Of a stretch of 5,884 bases of DNA, positions 5,870 through 5,884 are shown one piece after another; within the stretch, counting starts at the first letter, position 1, and each line of letters starts with the position of its first letter. Made by a program: the position numbers and the translations under genes. A model generated the notes under the pieces. That model searched no databases. It was not told the origin of the DNA and was given only the letters and a program-made list of their open reading frames with translations. The DNA comes from an uncultured Clostridia bacterium (GTDB lineage Bacteria > Bacillota > Clostridia > Oscillospirales > CAG-272): NCBI GenBank assembly GCA_946061315.1, contig CAMGRB010000101.1, positions 1 to 5,884 of the forward strand, given 5' to 3'.

Positions 5870-5875
5870 AGAGGT
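5870..5875 (+). promoter_or_regulatory. Candidate ribosome binding site for a gene starting beyond the right edge
   Basis: AGAGGT at 5870-5875 is followed by ATTATAAAA to the window end. A start codon at or just beyond 5885 would be about 9 bases away. With no terminator seen after 5815, a co-transcribed downstream gene is likely. No start codon is visible inside the window. Confidence 0.4.
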
Positions 5876-5884
5876 ATTATAAAA

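Overview
The window looks like a stretch of a low-to-mid GC Firmicutes genome, probably a gut-type Clostridia lineage. This is inference from three things seen in the sequence: strong AGGAG-type ribosome sites before the main genes, textbook sigma-A promoters (TTGACA, 17 bases, TATAAT), and a surface protein built from parts common in uncultured gut Firmicutes (an InlB/Listeria-Bacteroides-like repeat, BspA-like leucine-rich repeats and Cys-x-x-Cys modules). I see no RNA gene, CRISPR array, insertion sequence or transposase.

Left block (1-2041, + strand): three tightly packed genes for membrane proteins that I cannot assign to a family. They are a secreted or anchored helical protein (92-658), a small four-helix membrane protein (655-1140) and a 299-residue membrane protein with a large charged loop (1142-2041). 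The first two overlap by ATGA and the third starts 1 base after the second stops, so they are almost certainly one co-translated operon. The window starts inside or just after an upstream gene. A perfect 7-bp hairpin lies just before the first ribosome site. The gene sizes and packing resemble accessory or phage-like cassettes, but no hallmark gene is present to prove that.

Middle block (2042-2854): a 40-base gap forms a bidirectional terminator between the operon and a convergent gene. That gene encodes a six-helix membrane protein (complement 2082-2669). It is divergently transcribed from the next gene, and each direction has its own near-perfect sigma-A promoter between 2711 and 2800. The -35 boxes lie back to back inside an imperfect inverted repeat.

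Right block (2855-5884): a single 986-residue surface protein with signal peptide, InlB-like repeat, beta-strand-rich region, leucine-rich repeats and seven Cys-x-x-Cys repeats. It ends in a C-terminal membrane helix without a sortase motif. A Shine-Dalgarno-like site at the extreme right edge suggests another gene starts just outside the window. The six-helix protein and the surface protein share a control region but have no visible functional link.
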